Shown here in pieces: positions 24,046 to 37,720 of a stretch of DNA of 64,000 nt. The notes beneath the pieces are model-generated. The model made no database searches and had not been told where the DNA came from. It saw only the letters and a list, made by a program, of their open reading frames with translations. The position numbers and the translations under genes were made by a program. The DNA comes from Ficedula albicollis (Eukaryota > Chordata > Aves > Passeriformes > Muscicapidae), in contig NW_004775881.1 in assembly GCF_000247815.1 (NCBI RefSeq), positions 821,496-885,495 on the forward strand, in the 5' to 3' direction. Positions within the stretch are counted from its first letter, which is position 1. Every line of letters starts with the position of its first letter.

Positions 24046-24657
24046 TGCCAAGGGTTGGATTCTTTCCAACCCCGGGATGCTAGGAGAGTCCAGATAGCTC
24101 AGAGAACTCTCCTGGCAGAGCCACAGCTACGCGCTAGCAGAGACAAAGGCTTGAGACCGTGCTGCAGATATTTCGAAGATGTCTTTATTTCTCCGAAGGG
24201 GGTCTGCTCGCAAAAGTCCGATTACATGATATAACAAATGGCTTTTATAGCTTTCTAGAGGATTGAAATTCTAACCAATAAAAACTACAAATTGCAAACT
24301 AACCAATTACCTTAAAATTCTAAGAAAAAAACAATCACTTAACAACTTTAAAAACCAGTAGAAATCCTAAGAGATAATAGAAGTTTTGATAAGGAGTGTG
24401 GGGGGGCATGCTTTAAGGAATTTCTTTGTCTAAGGAATCAGGTCCCAGGGGCCCTGTTTGGGGGAAGTGACATCTTCTACATAGGACAATTCCTACTTTA
24501 AAAAAAAAATTTCCTGAAGTGCTTTGAAACAAAGCCATGTGAAGAGTGGGGCCCCAGCTAGGACAGCAATTTGAAATCACATCTTTTTTGTCCCTGTTTT
24601 GACTCCCCAGCTGAGATCTGCCAGATATGCTGTTCAGTCTTGACTTTATGATCTTCA
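24046..24657 (-). mobile_element. Minus-strand endogenous retroviral LTR (boundaries provisional)
   Basis: On the minus strand there is a TATAAAA box (24249-24243), then AATAAA (24189-24184) about 55 bp downstream, and a GC-richer U5-like segment with CTCTGCTAGCGCG. CCAAT-type ATTGGTTA motifs lie upstream of the TATA. Choosing the ends TGCCAAGGG...ATCTTCA gives a 612-bp TG...CA element flanked by identical GTAGC at 24041-24045 and 24658-24662. That match was found by searching and could be chance, so the core (about 24060-24420) is firmer than the ends. It abuts the 3' terminus of the CR1 copy. No internal viral genes adjoin. Confidence 0.45.
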
Positions 24658-25781
24658 GTAGCACCAGAGCAGGAAAGCAGACGCCAAATAAATAATTGTG
24701 GAGTTTGGCTGGCTTTTCCCTGGTACTCAGCATAAAGGAGGTTGTAATGCTCTCTTCAGTGTTTGATAGAAAACTGTGAGTGCTGTAGCCTGTCTGTTCT
24801 CTTTGCATTCATCTCATATGCCTGAGTCTGAGCTTGCCTGGTGTCTTACTCAGTAGTCAGATTTTTAATTCATACTGTACAAAGTAGACCGGTGTGTTTG
24901 GTCTGTGGTGGCCTTTTTACTGTCAAGAGTCCATCTGCACTGTGAGTAGGTCCTGATTGTTGTCTAAACTGAGAGTCTAATCTTGAGAGTTATCCTGGAG
25001 TATTTTTTAGGATGTTCTAGACAGAGATAATGCCTCTTGTGATCTGCAGAGTACAAATACGGATGCAGTCAAACCCCAGTCTTCTGCTTTAGGAGCAAAG
25101 GTCTCTTCCAGCCTCTTTGAGTAGGGGCGAAGTGATTTTTAGACTCCACAATCTGCATACCAGCTAAGCAAGGAAAATAGCTTCCTTCCTTCCTAACTTG
25201 GACACAGTAAAGGCAAATGCATTCTGGTGACATGATTTTCCCCTGAAGCAAAATGCTTTCAGAGCTTCACCGCCCATATGGAGCTCTGCACATGCAGTTT
25301 TCCATGAATATTGCATTAATTCATATTCCCAGTTATGAATTGCAATCAATCCATTCTTGCGCTAACCAAACTACAGCTGGTCCCAGCTGAAAAGTCTTTT
25401 GAACTCTGCCAGATGAAATATTCCAAGTCTTGTTCCAAGGTGCAGTAATTGTCATTGTGGTCCTCAGGCTTTCATACATATTTAATTTAGAGAATATATA
25501 GAAATGTGCATTCTGCTTATACTGAAACTGGTGCCAGTGCTTACAGTGATGTTGTCTGAAAACTAACGAAAGACTAAGAAATTGCTTCACTACTTGTAGT
25601 ATGTTGATTTCAACTTGAGTACAACTAAGCTGTTTTGGTAGTAAATAATTCAAAACCCAAAGTGAATGTGCTGCATGGTACTTTAAAGGAAAGCATCTGC
25701 TGCAAAGTTTCAGGCTGTATCTGGGCTTCCTCTGTATTTGTGCTGCTCAGAGCTAGGAGACAGCTTTACCCTCTTCTAAAC

Positions 25782-25885
25782 ACAGAAGCCATTTTCTGAG
25801 TGGACATGATAACTGAGATCCAAGTTTTCTGGTACAGAAGCCATTTTCTGAGCGGACATGATAACTGAGATCCAAGTTTTCTGGT
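25782..25885. repeat. Two-copy tandem duplication, 52-bp unit
   Basis: Units 25782-25833 and 25834-25885 start ACAGAAGCCATTTTCTGAG and differ by one transition (GAGTGG versus GAGCGG) before the ends. Confidence 0.95.
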
Positions 25886-26975
25886 TGTTCCCATGTAGTC
25901 CAGTTCTTTCTTGGCTTGTTGCAAGGAAAGAGCATCAATTCTGATGTGTAGACTCTGGTGATCTCACAGGGGATCCAAAACAGCTATTTTTATTTAGAGG
26001 TCTAGGGATTTTAAATGTTTTAATACCTTAATATTAGTGAATTATATTTAAGCTCTCTAAATTAATAAAAATAAACATTTTGATGACGTAATGTGGGAAG
26101 TATCTTCCATTTCACTGAATGTGGACAATATCATGTTATTTGTGTTGAATCCTCTTTCATGTAGACAGGGACAGCAGGATTTGTTCACTTTATGAGCTCA
26201 GGGTTCTGATGTGCTGACAGCTGAGTACCAGATCTTTCAATTTCTAGGCCACTTCCTGGGATTGTTTGAGTGTTAATTGTTCAACATTAGCTGGAAAATA
26301 AATTCTTAGCACCTTATGATTGTTTTTTGGTGAACATGGGCAGAGGTTTGGAAAGTATTGAGTTTGATCATGTTTTGCCAGTAACTCCTATTTCTCAGCT
26401 AGTGGGACTGTAAAGCAGTTTTATTCATTTCAGTATAATACAAGGGTTTAAAAATGAGCAATTTGGGGATTTTACAGGAATTCAAAACTCAGTATTCACT
26501 CTCCTCTTCCTCATTGCCTTTACATTTCTGTGTATGTAGAATTTTTGGTACATGTACATAGAAATATATAAAATCAAGTGGATTTCAGAAAAAAATTGCA
26601 AAATAGAAGTGGCCCAATCAAACCATTCCAGAATAGTTTTTCTGTGAATTGCCATTCCCCACTGGAAACCAGGAGACAAATGCCAAGCAGCTCCCTTGGT
26701 CATGCTATAGCCCAGCTCCTGTTCATATGGAAAGGGGATGGGGAATGGGGATGGCAGTGGGACTGAGGTGCCAGTAGACTTGCGTCAGGCAGAGGCTCAT
26801 GTCCTGAATTTCTGGTGGGTTTGAAGGTGCCCTGCATTTCAGAAGATTCTGAAACTCTTAAAAGCATCTGAGGACTGTCCTGAAGGTCAGATCTGAAATG
26901 CTTATTCACCAAAATTCCTGAGGAAAGGATAATTAGCTCCTGTCATTCCTACTCCATTTCTGCTCCTCATATTCC

Positions 26976-27077
26976 TTTGGATGCTCCCAGGAAGGACAGT
27001 CCATTTGATGTTAAATGCTATGACGATTTGGATGCTCCCAGGGAGGACAGTCCATTTGATGTTAAATGCTATGACAA
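26976..27077. repeat. Two-copy tandem duplication, 51-bp unit
   Basis: Units 26976-27026 and 27027-27077 start TTTGGATGCTCCCAGG and end TTAAATGCTATGAC. They differ by one internal transition (GGAAGG versus GGGAGG). Confidence 0.95.
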
Positions 27078-27079
27078 AA

Positions 27080-30000
27080 GACATCTTATGTTTAATCATA
27101 AAATGACATTTCTAGCCATATATTTGTGATTAAGCCATTGTTTTTATTAGTCACAAGGGATAATTGCATCCAGAATTCCCAAAGGAAAAGTTATACTGGG
27201 GAAACAATATTACACTGATGTTTCAATTATATCTAGCACAGATCAGCAATAAACTTCCCTAAAGGGCCTATTAAACAGGGAGCAGGAAAACGGAGATGGG
27301 GTAGTTGCCAGACATAACTGTGTGTAGTACTTGTGTGCCAGTTCACGCCGTTGCTCCTTTTGTCTTTCAGGCAATGTCAAGCAGTTGGCAAAATCCCATG
27401 TCACAGGTCTGTCACAGCACATATGCATGAGAAGGCTTTTTTTCTGGAGAAAGGAGACTACTGGGGCTTGTGTATAGACATAAATAATGGGTCCCTGATT
27501 CCTTCCCTGTTCAAGTCTAATTCTGAAACTCCTTGCAACAGAAACAACTAACTTTCAATTAACTTTGCTCATTAATTGGGAGAATACCTGATGGTATGCA
27601 AGATACCAATTCAAAAGTATTGGAGTGCTGTTCCTGGGGTGGAGTCTGGGATGATTGACAGCAGGCAAAGTTCACCCACCCATAACTGGGGCACTAATTC
27701 TTCTACAGACTCCACCTCTTTTGAAATACTATTTGAGGAAGCAAACAGAAGTCAAGAAGCCTTAATCGCTTGTCCAGAGTACCAAGCGCTGGTTTTTCAA
27801 TTTTAGTTCTTCTCTTAGCTGCACTGCCATACAAACCAAAGCCCTACCATAAATTTCCATTATCCTCTCGTAAGACTGTTTTTATTAGTGATGGCTTATT
27901 CCACACAGTGACCTGTTTTATGGTATTCTGGTAAAGCAAACAATCCATTAAGATTTTCTGAGAGGGCTATGGTGGAAAAAATATGCTACTAAACATTTCC
28001 TCATGCGCAGTGAGGCAGAAAAAATGTCCCAGCATCCTCCTTTCCCTATGAAACCCAGCTCAACTTGTGGTGTTTTCTGTTGTGCTATCTCTGCCTGCAG
28101 AGCCCTCCTCTCCTCCACAGGTTCAGAGAGTCTCTGCAGGAGCAGAGGTATTCCTCTGCAAAGATCAGCAATAAAAGTTTATAAGGGGACTTTTCAATAG
28201 CAAGCAAGAATTCCGGGGTTTATCCCTCCTGTATCTCATGGTGGGGCAGACAATTATTAGTGGTGGCACTGGAGATGTCATAGCTGGATATTTGTGGTGG
28301 GTTATGCCAAGAGATACACCTGTGTGTCTTAATACAGAACTAAGAGAAGATGCTTGAGCTGCCAAGAATGCTGGAAACAGCATAGCTTTATGCCTATGAC
28401 ATGGGCTGATGTCTCCCTCTTTCTCCTGGGAGAGGTGATGGTGAGGGTTTGCTTCAGAGTCTACACAAGGCAGCATGCTCTCTGCGCATACTTGGTGAGG
28501 GAGCTTGGAAAAGGGTTGCTCCCACTCCTGTGATGTCCTCTGGAAAGAGCTTGCATATATAGCCTACCCTCCAACAACCACTGTTCTCTTTTGGATGACC
28601 CCATCTGTGCCCAGGAGTTATCATCTTTCCCTAATGTCAAGGTCAGAGCTGTATTTTTCTTTTTTCTTCTTCTTTTCTTTTAAATTCTTTTAGATTTTAA
28701 AAAAAATATTATTTTTTAAAAAAACTTTCCCACTAGCAAGATTATGATCTGTGTGCCCTATTGCTTCACTCCAACTCATCCTCACAGCCAAGGGCAAGGT
28801 GTCTCCTCCTGCTTCTCCTAGAGATCTCTGCCACAGGCTGCCACCTTGAAGCAGTGGTGGGCTAAACCTGTTTCAACACACTCTGTGTGGAGTTCCTCCG
28901 GCCCTGCTTCCCCTGGGACTGAGCTCACGCTTGGTGTTTTGGAGGGAGAGGGCAGCACACTTGAGTCAGGAGGCTCATGCCTGCAGGTCTCTCCTGCCCA
29001 GCAGGTCAAACATGCTCTTCTCCAAGCTATGTTCACTGCTCCTCTTTCCCTTTATTTTTCTATGTTGTTTTCCTTCTTATGCCTGTGTTAGAGTTGCAAA
29101 AATCTGCTAGAAATCAAACTCTATGCACTCCTGATTTAAATGCAGGCACATTCTGATTAACTTCTAGATCTGCTTACACTTCCCCTTCAGTTCCTCTCAA
29201 ATTAGCCTCTAATTATCTTAGTTGTAATCACCCAGTGTGATAAAGAAATAATGATTCTTTTTGATAGTACAATTTTTTCTCTCAAAGTTTGATAGTACAA
29301 TGTTTTCATTGTCCATGAATGTTGTAGTTTATAAAGACAGAATGCCAAGATGCTTATGGGAAACAGATTTTTACACATCCTAAACAAATACCCTACACAG
29401 TTCATGTACAAATAATAAAAGAACAAAGTAACTATTCTAAGAAAAATTTATATCTTGATAAAAAAACCCTATCTGTATATTTATGTTCCAAAACACTGTT
29501 TTTAAAGATCCAAAGCCTAATATCATTGCTTGAGGCCAGAGTTGGGGACTCAATATGCCTCCTCAGGTTTCTATACCTCTGTGGCTCTTGGAGCTAGATT
29601 GCTCAGGTCATGAGGCTCTTCTGCTATGAACTGCAGAGGGAACAGTTTAGCTTCTCTCATGCCGTGTCCTACATGATATCCAGACATGGTTTTTCTCTGG
29701 GAAGCTCAGTCTAGGAGGTGTTTTTAAACATGCCCATCATACTGTGTGCTCACAGGAGCGTTTTGCTTTCAGAAAGGAAACTAGTGTGCCTCAAAACTGA
29801 ACTAAGCTGTAGCCACGGGGGAAAGCGTGTACTGGGGCACAGTGTGGGTAGTGTGACTTGCGGCACCCTTCTTCTGAGGGTCTGTCACGTCACATAAAAT
29901 AAATCCCATTGCAGGTGGATAGAGTTACAAGTGTGTGTGACTCAGTATTGAGTGTTTAGGACATTCAGCTGGGAAAACATGGATACACATAGGAAGAGAG

Positions 30001-32330
30001 TTCTGGGTTGCAGTCCATAAATGAAGAACTGCTTTTGCAATTTGTGTTAAGCCAGCCATTTGTTAGGACACCTAGGCAGAACACAGAAACTTGTGTCCAA
30101 GCTTCTTTCTTTTTCTGACCACGTGGTGGGTGTTTGTGTCTCCTTTCTCCTTCTCAAGGAGCCTTTAACTCACTTTTTAAAAGTTTGCAAGCATAATTTT
30201 TTTATTTTGCTGGGTTCTTTCACCTGTTCAGCTATACATTTGTATCAGTGTGGGAGCATGCCTGCTGCTTTCACCCTAGATTTACTCAGATAACACTGGT
30301 CAGTGGAATTTTAGAAAAGGGGCTTGGAACATGGAGCAATTAAATAGCAGCTAGCATGTAGGCTCTCTTCTTGACTCAGCCAGGCTCTTTCTGCATCTGA
30401 GGCACTTTATCCCCTCTAAACTTTTCACAATCATATGCAAAATGGGGCTTGTGGGGGCGTGTATGTGCAGTTTATATTAATATTTGTCAAATGTTGTGTG
30501 ATCTACAGCAGTGAGTGTGTCTTCTTCCCATAATAACAGCAGCACTTTACTGGAAGTCTTTGGACAAATGTATTATTAGAATTGATTATTGTGATTAGAA
30601 CCTGAGGTTGCCCAGAAGCTTTGGGCTAGGCGTGTGCTGTGTATTTGCCATTATATCTTTGCCCTTTCTGAATGCAGGGACCTGTGAAGGCTCAGGTGAA
30701 AGGTCTGCCACAGGCGACATTTTCTTAGAAGCAGAAAATCCTTGATAAATCTTTAAAAAAGCAAGCAGGAATGGAAGATAGGTTTGATGGTTACTATCTT
30801 GGTGCTGTAAATACCGCAAAAATCAAAATGAGGAAAAGAGGCCTTGACTTTGAGGTTTATACTATGTAATAACTAATGTAGTTGATTTAGATAGCTGTTT
30901 TGGCAGTTTCCCCTTCACCAGCCTCTAGATTATTTAAACCAATGGGCACATTTGTATACTGTTTAGCATCCTTAGCTTTATGAATAACTATGGGACATCT
31001 TATCAGTGGTTAGAACCTATGTGCTAATAAGCACTTTCAAACCCAGAAAAAAAAATAAAATCTTTCCAGCTCAGCATCTAGGCAGAAACATGGCCAACCT
31101 AATTATGGAAAGATTTCTCAAGAGCAGGGAAGGCATTTCTCACTTTTTTTGGCATGCTGCAATATCAAACTGTGAATTTTATGCAAAACATTCAGGAGAG
31201 AAACAGCTATTATGATAAATGTTCTATTAGTTCTAAATTAACATAACTAATGAGGTCCTCAGTTTAGTGTGAAAAAACTAATAAAATGCTGCTGTGTGTA
31301 GAATTGTATTACTCAGTATTTTTCTTCACTTGAGCAAACTTCTGCATGGTAAAGCATTAATTGAGTGCAGGACCTGTTTATAAATCCTGAGTGCAGCTCA
31401 GGGTATGACTGGTGCCACCAGTGCTCACTTTTACCTTGTCTGTAATTAACTTTCTGCAGCTTGATATTCTAGATTAAATGAAGGATGGTTTCTGTTTCAG
31501 AGAGATTTCTCTGGCCTAAAATAAAGCAACCAAACTCCTACTGCATCTTGAAGTCCTTACCTGGCTGTGTGGGCAACCAGGGAATGAGCTAAAAGACTCA
31601 TAGGATCAGTCTTCTAGGTAAATAGTGTAGGCAAGAGGAGAATACGAGGTCTGTGAGTTTCTGTAGGTTATCCCTTATGAAAAATTTGATACAAGCTCCA
31701 CTGATCCCTGATGGAAACATCCAGTGTACTGTCAGAGAAGAGCCTGGCTGCTACGTACAATTATCTATATAACTGTGCATTGGCACATGTGCAGTGAATG
31801 TGGGCTTCACACAAGTCCCACCAAATGTGGGATCAGTCACAAACGTGGTGGAGTCAATGGGACCATCGCTGTCGACTCCAGTGGATGGAGCTTGGTGTCA
31901 ACCTAGGGAGCAGGAGCACCTTCCACAGCACCTCCTCCATGTCATGTACTCCCAGTGCTCTCCTTGTGCTGCCTCTAGCACTTGCTAGGTAGATCACTGC
32001 TAGCTGATTTAGCTTACCAGACTGCCCCCAAAGCAGGAAAAAGTAAAAAAAAAACAAAACTATTTTAACTCTTCTATTGTTTTTTGCCTTCTGATGAGTC
32101 ATGGCAGTGGAAGGAATGGACAAAGGAGGGAAGGAGCAGAGGGGTAGCCTGGGATTGGGCAAAGCTGAATCTGGGGCAGCAGCAGAAAAATTTGGTGGGG
32201 GGAAGAGCAGCAGTCCTGGCTTGGTCAGCGAGCTTCTAGGCTGTCTGTGCTGCCTCTGGAACTATAACCAAATCCCTCATGTCAATGTCTTTTTTTATGG
32301 TTGTTGTTTGAAGGAATCTCCTTGCATCTC
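27080..32330. other. About 5 kb of unique DNA, no gene recognised
   Basis: Single-copy sequence with a T-rich/A-rich low-complexity patch at 28655-28735 and a small 28-bp-period echo of TTGATAGTACAAT at 29261 and 29289. No conserved exon, RNA gene or transposon could be supported. Confidence 0.55.
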
Positions 32331-32336
32331 CACTTC

Positions 32337-32506
32337 CCAATCAAAACATCGTGTGCTCCCTAAGGTTTGATCTTGAATCTGAACATGTTGCACTACAGGG
32401 ACTGAAGTCCACCAGTCATATCCAATCAAAACATCGTGTGCTCCCTAAGATTTGATCTTGAATCTGAACATGCTGCACTACAGGGACTGAAGTCCACCAG
32501 TCATAT
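32337..32506. repeat. Two-copy tandem duplication, 85-bp unit
   Basis: Units 32337-32421 and 32422-32506 start CCAATCAAAACATCGTGTGC and end CACCAGTCATAT. They differ by two transitions. This is the longest unit in the set. Confidence 0.95.
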
Positions 32507-35500
32507 AACATAGGCGGATGCCTTTGAAAAACAAATCCTAAATCAAGGTTAAACTCAATTTGTTTCTTAAGCTTTTGTTTTTCCATTTAAGTAGTTGTTC
32601 CATTGCTATGAGAAACATTAAGAATTTTCTCATATTTTTCTTCTTGTGGGTCTTCTAAAACTGAATATACCTTGTTATTAATGTCCTGGTGGAAGATATT
32701 TTCACTTACTTGACCTGTACTCTTAGCTTGAGTCCAAGATTACCTGTGAAGGATTTTGGTGTCTTCATGCAGAAATTTGTGAATTGTTGTTTTGACTATT
32801 TGAGTACTTCCATTATAGTGTTTCTTTCTCACTACACTGTTGTAATTATATATTAAGTTAGCTGAAGGCAGAAATTCTTTTTTCTTTTGTTGTGTCTTTT
32901 TTGTCAGTCTGAAGTTATTCAACATTGACTTATAACAACAACGTCAATTAAATTAAAGTTTCAACTACATTATAACTCCTTTTTTTACAGTCACAGAAAG
33001 AAAGCAAAACCAAGTTGCAAATGTAGGCAGGTTGAAAAGGCCAATTTCAGTACGCAAAAATGAAAAAAAAAAATCTATCCTCAGAAAAAGATACACTGTG
33101 TATGCTAACATGTCATTTATTTCTAAACAGGCGCTTTCTTTGGTCAAAAAGACTGAAGAGGTCACTTTTCTGCTCAGACTTCCTTCTATGAACATTTAAC
33201 CAAGGTAAGAAAGTCACTGCTGGAGATTAGCTCTGACACTCACATGGTACTTTTCCCTGTGGGATACTCTTTCTGATTGAGTGGGGTTTTTAAAATGAAT
33301 TAATCACCTTCTCCAATAGTAGTCAACTCCCCAAGTTACCAGATGAAGTTTCAAAAAAGTTCAAACTTTTTGAAGTTTGATGAGAAATATATTTTCATTC
33401 CAGCATGAGTTTCTTCCAGAGCAAAACAAGACTTGTGGGAAAAGCTGGGCTTTTTCAACACTTCACCTCCTGAAAATGTCACCGGTAATCTGTTTTGAAA
33501 TGGTTATTGGAACATATTCAAAGCACATGATCAAAATATTTTCTCTAAAAGCCCCCAACCACAACTACTTTTGATAAAAGACTACTTCAAATCATGACTC
33601 GACAAACACACAAAACTCAAACTTCAGAAAACAGCAAAAAAATTAACATTCCAGATTTCCCCCAATAAAGATTTTTTTAAAAAGAATACTTGCCACCTCT
33701 CAGCTGAATAATCTACTCAATGAGACTAGCAAGGGTTATCTCTGGAAAGAGATTCACCTCAGCTGCTTCTCTGGATTCACTTGTTATTTCTTGTTACCTT
33801 CTGGTTTTGAGGGCAGCTTGCTCACATCTGCTAATTTTGGATTTGCAAATCTCCCAGCAAGCTCTTCCATCCTGCTCTGTCTCTGTGTCTGCTCCTTCCA
33901 GGCATGTATGTGTCAGGTTCCTCATATTCATTCCTCTTTTGGCAAGCCAAAAAGGAATCATCTAAATTTCATCCACTGCTAGGTGCCTTTGCACAAGACT
34001 CCATCAAGTTCCTATGGCAAATCACTCTGGAAACACAGCATGCTTGCCTTTCACCTTCTTTTACATTTTCCCCTCGACAAACACTAGGAAGAATTCAGTG
34101 GTAATGTAGCTGAGTATTTCTTACAAGTTAAGAAAATAGAACTTAGTATTCAGTCCCATCCTCTTGCTGGCTGCACAGCCACATGCAGGTAAATATTGCT
34201 ACATCCTTTCAGACATTTGTGCCTATGCAGTGTTGCATAACAGAGAGGGTTAATGTAGGTTGGAAAGCCATAAAGAAAGTAGCAGGAACTCATATGTCAG
34301 GATAGAACAATGGGGTTTTTCATTAAGAAAATCTAAAAGCATGCTTAAGCCCTTCCAAGGTATCACACAGGTCACTATTACATCATTGATGATTTACATT
34401 TTCTACTCTGTATTGTTTTCTATTCCTGGCTTAGAAAAACAAGTTAAAGCTAGGTATGCTGGATGTGCTCAAACAGTGTGCATTTAGCTTCTAATAGCTT
34501 AATAACCACTTTCTTCTCTCTCATTTGTCATTATTATGTGTCTGTTAACAGGAAACTGTTCAGCAGAATCACAGAAGAGCTGCCTAAAGTTTTATTACCA
34601 GATTTGAGAAGGAGAGATGTGAGAAGGAATAGGTAGGACAGTGAGGAATAATTTTTAGAAGTGAGGAATAAACAGAGTCTTTGGAATTTAATTTCTATCT
34701 GTCATCATCCCAATTCACAATGGGTCTATTTGATGTCTCACTTCAGAGAGTGAGAATAGTGCTGTTTACTGTCTGTCACAGTGATTAATGCCTTTTTTGT
34801 TAATAACTCAGTAGCACGTGCAGAGCTGTGTACTAAGTCTATAGAGTATGCTGTCCCAAAGCAATTTTATGACATATACCCAGTTACATCAGTGGTGATG
34901 TTCTCTATTTGGATTGCTGAAAAAGCAGACTGATGACAAGGTGTCTCCTGAACCAGAATTTTCAAGCAACTAGATAGAAACCACAACTCTATGAATATAC
35001 ACTGGATTTAATAATAGTTTTTTATCTTCTAGTCCCTACTAATTTTGAATTGTTTTCCTTATCACTGGAACCAGCTTCTGTACACATTTCACTGGGCAGC
35101 AGAAATGGAGGCACAACAAAACCACATAGCTAAATGCATCATATCTATTATTAATATCTCTTATCCTTTCCTGGAACTGGTAAGAGAAATGGGGTATACA
35201 CCACGTAATTCAAAATGTGGTTTTGCTTATATTACATGAAGAATGGTTATGAAGGGCAGATATTAAAGCAAATAACTAAATCCATATTAATTTTAGTGGG
35301 ATTTTGACCAGCCCTAAGTGGAAGCCTGTGGCTTTGAGGAATTGATATCTGCATTTTTATTTCACCGTTAAACAATTCCAAGACTCCTGGTGTTCATTTC
35401 TTATATTGCAGCAACCTTTCTCAGATGTATTTTCTCATGCTATGCAAACTAGAAGGTGTATGGGAGTTTCAGAAGCAGATGAAAGAGAACACTATCCACT

Positions 35501-35511
35501 TTCCTCCTAGG

Positions 35512-35642
35512 GGAGTTACTTGTTAAGCTGATCTTGTCTTGAAGAAACATTCAGATTTGCATTGTTTGTGTCTGTAGGAGTTACTTGTTAAGCTGATCTT
35601 AACAAGATCTGAAACATTCAGATTTGCATTGTTTGTGTCTGT
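35512..35642. repeat. Two-copy tandem duplication, 65/66-bp unit with altered middle
   Basis: Units 35512-35576 and 35577-35642 share GGAGTTACTTGTTAAGCTGA at the start and CATTCAGATTTGCATTG near the end. The middle differs in a block: copy 1 has ATCTTGTCTTGAAG. Copy 2 has a perfect short inverted repeat, GATCTT-AAC-AAGATC at 35595-35609. Confidence 0.9.
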
Positions 35643-36022
35643 GAAGGAGAGCAGTCATAATTAATATGACAGCTGACACTAAAGTACTGTGCAATATCTT
35701 AATTTTTGCTGAATCATTGAATAAGTAGTAGAGAGTTAAATATATAATTGAAAACTTGCAAGATGCAATAGATAATTCTCTGACAGACAATATAATTCGC
35801 ACTTTGACCTGACCAGACTTGTAATGTCTAGGTTTCATTTTGAGAAATGCCACTCTGAAACAACTGGGAAGTGATGTCAAATATTAGTCCTAGTAAAAGG
35901 TATTGAAGATTTATCATTTAGAAGGCATCACCAACACATTCTTCTCATTTGGCTTGACTTACAAGTTACCAGTAGTTTAGGGTTCTTGTGAGACTATGAC
36001 ACACTAAATATAATTCCATGCT

Positions 36023-36065
36023 GTGTTAATGAAGGTCAGTGTTAATGTAGGTCAGTGTTAATATA
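36023..36065. repeat. Short tandem repeat, 16-bp unit
   Basis: GTGTTAATGAAGGTCA, GTGTTAATGTAGGTCA and a partial third GTGTTAATATA follow one another directly. Confidence 0.85.
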
Positions 36066-36302
36066 TTTGTGTGGTTAAAGTTATGGAATTAATAGTATTT
36101 ATGATTTTCTTTCCACACAGATAGCTTGAACTCTTGAGCTCTTTAAAGATTTCTATGTATAGTTGCATGCGTAGCCTCTCTTTTGAGAAATTAGGGAAAA
36201 ATTGGGTAGTCAAGACTCTGTGATCTCTGTAGGAAAGTCAAATACAGATTTTGATTCAGCTGAGTCCTTAGTGCATTAACCCCTGCAGAGCATTGTTTCT
36301 CC

Positions 36303-36424
36303 TTGATTTAAGGGATACATGTGAACCGTGTGTTTTTCCTCACTCAAGGATAGTTGTTGAACGTTGATTTAGGGGATACATGTGAACCGTATGTTTTTCC
36401 TCACTCAAGGATAGTTGTTGAACT
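36303..36424. repeat. Two-copy tandem duplication, 61-bp unit
   Basis: Units 36303-36363 and 36364-36424 start TTGATTTA and end GATAGTTGTTGAAC. They differ by two transitions (AAGGG/GGGG and CGTG/CGTA). Confidence 0.95.
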
Positions 36425-37706
36425 TTCTGTGCACAGCTGAAGATGATGTACATAAAAGGGTGCAGGTTTGCACTGATGGCAAACATCTGTACTGATTTTG
36501 TTTCCCTATAAAGGGCGCATGCATAGGTTTCTGTGTTACTGCTGTGCGTTAATACACTGTGTGCCAGTAACTCCTCCTCAGAAAACAGGCAGTTTGACTT
36601 CTGCACAATATTTCTTCAGCTTTGGCATGCGTGGTTTCACAAAACTGTGCCTCAGTGACAGGAATGAAGTTTTGATCTACTGCAGCCTGGAGATCATAGT
36701 GCTGCTGGAGCAGCACTCTTTTAGGAGAAAAATTATGTTTGTTGTGTTTTGTTACTTTTTCCCATCAGTGAATCATAGGCCTGCTAATTGTAAGGTATGT
36801 ATCGCTGGTTAAAGGAGAAGATAAGTCCGGCTGGTTGTTCTTTTTATTTCCTTGTTTGTAAGTAGGAGTGCTGTGTGGAGCTGTGGATGATTTTGCTGAT
36901 ACATGCTCCAGTGCATAGTACATACTTGGAAAGGTTCATTACAGCTGAAATAAGCTCCTCAAGTTGACTGATGTGAGGTTGAAGGTCCTGTCCTATCTGC
37001 TGCTGAGTTTCCAGATTGGATACACAGGAGTTTTTTTAAAACCAGTAGCATTTGACCTATCTTTGCAGATTATTTTTTAAAATCCCACACCTCAAACTCT
37101 AACACTGCAAGCTACTTGTTTCTTACTTTGATTTTTGGTGTGTTCAGTCATTACAACTTAGTCTCACTGTCACTTTTCACAGATCTGTGGCAAAACGTGA
37201 TTTTTTTGTACAGCCTATAATGAATCAAAAGAACTGATGTGGTTTACTTTTGCCTATTATTTTACCTGTTTAATTAAATAATTAATTGTGATTGAAAATT
37301 CAGCAGAAACACACAGAAATTCTTGTTCTCTCTGAAATAATTGAGAAAATTCATTACTTGCCATCTCACCCAATGGCACTTCATCAACTAGTCTTTTTTG
37401 AATATAACATGAATGCTGTAGGTTAGGAAACCTTTTTCATAAGTACTACAGCAGCAATTAATTTCAGAAAGAGAAAATATATAGCTCAGGAAGTTTTTCA
37501 TGTTTGATCTAAGAAAGGAAGTAGACACCATGAATTGTGGGCAGTGCTGACTAACTCCAAAATACACAATTTTCAACTGTAAAAGTTTAAGGGATAAACT
37601 GTTTTCCCTTGAATTTAGTAAATGAGTATATAAATTTAGAATGATGTATTTTTATGCCAAAGTCACCAGAAAAGTCTTGGTCTCAGACTAGTAAAGCAAA
37701 ATGGAA

Positions 37707-37720
37707 AGAGAGAGAGAGAG
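37707..37720. repeat. (AG)n microsatellite
   Basis: Seven AG units. Confidence 0.85.

Noticed and set aside
25091..25125. AGGTCTCTTCCAGCCTC resembling a CR1 tail
   Set aside because: Only about 17 bp match and neither the preceding module nor the ATTCTGTG terminus is present.
33350..33374. Short inverted repeat TTCAAAAAAGTT / AAACTTTTTGAA
   Set aside because: A-rich, with a mismatch and almost no loop; common by chance in AT-rich DNA.
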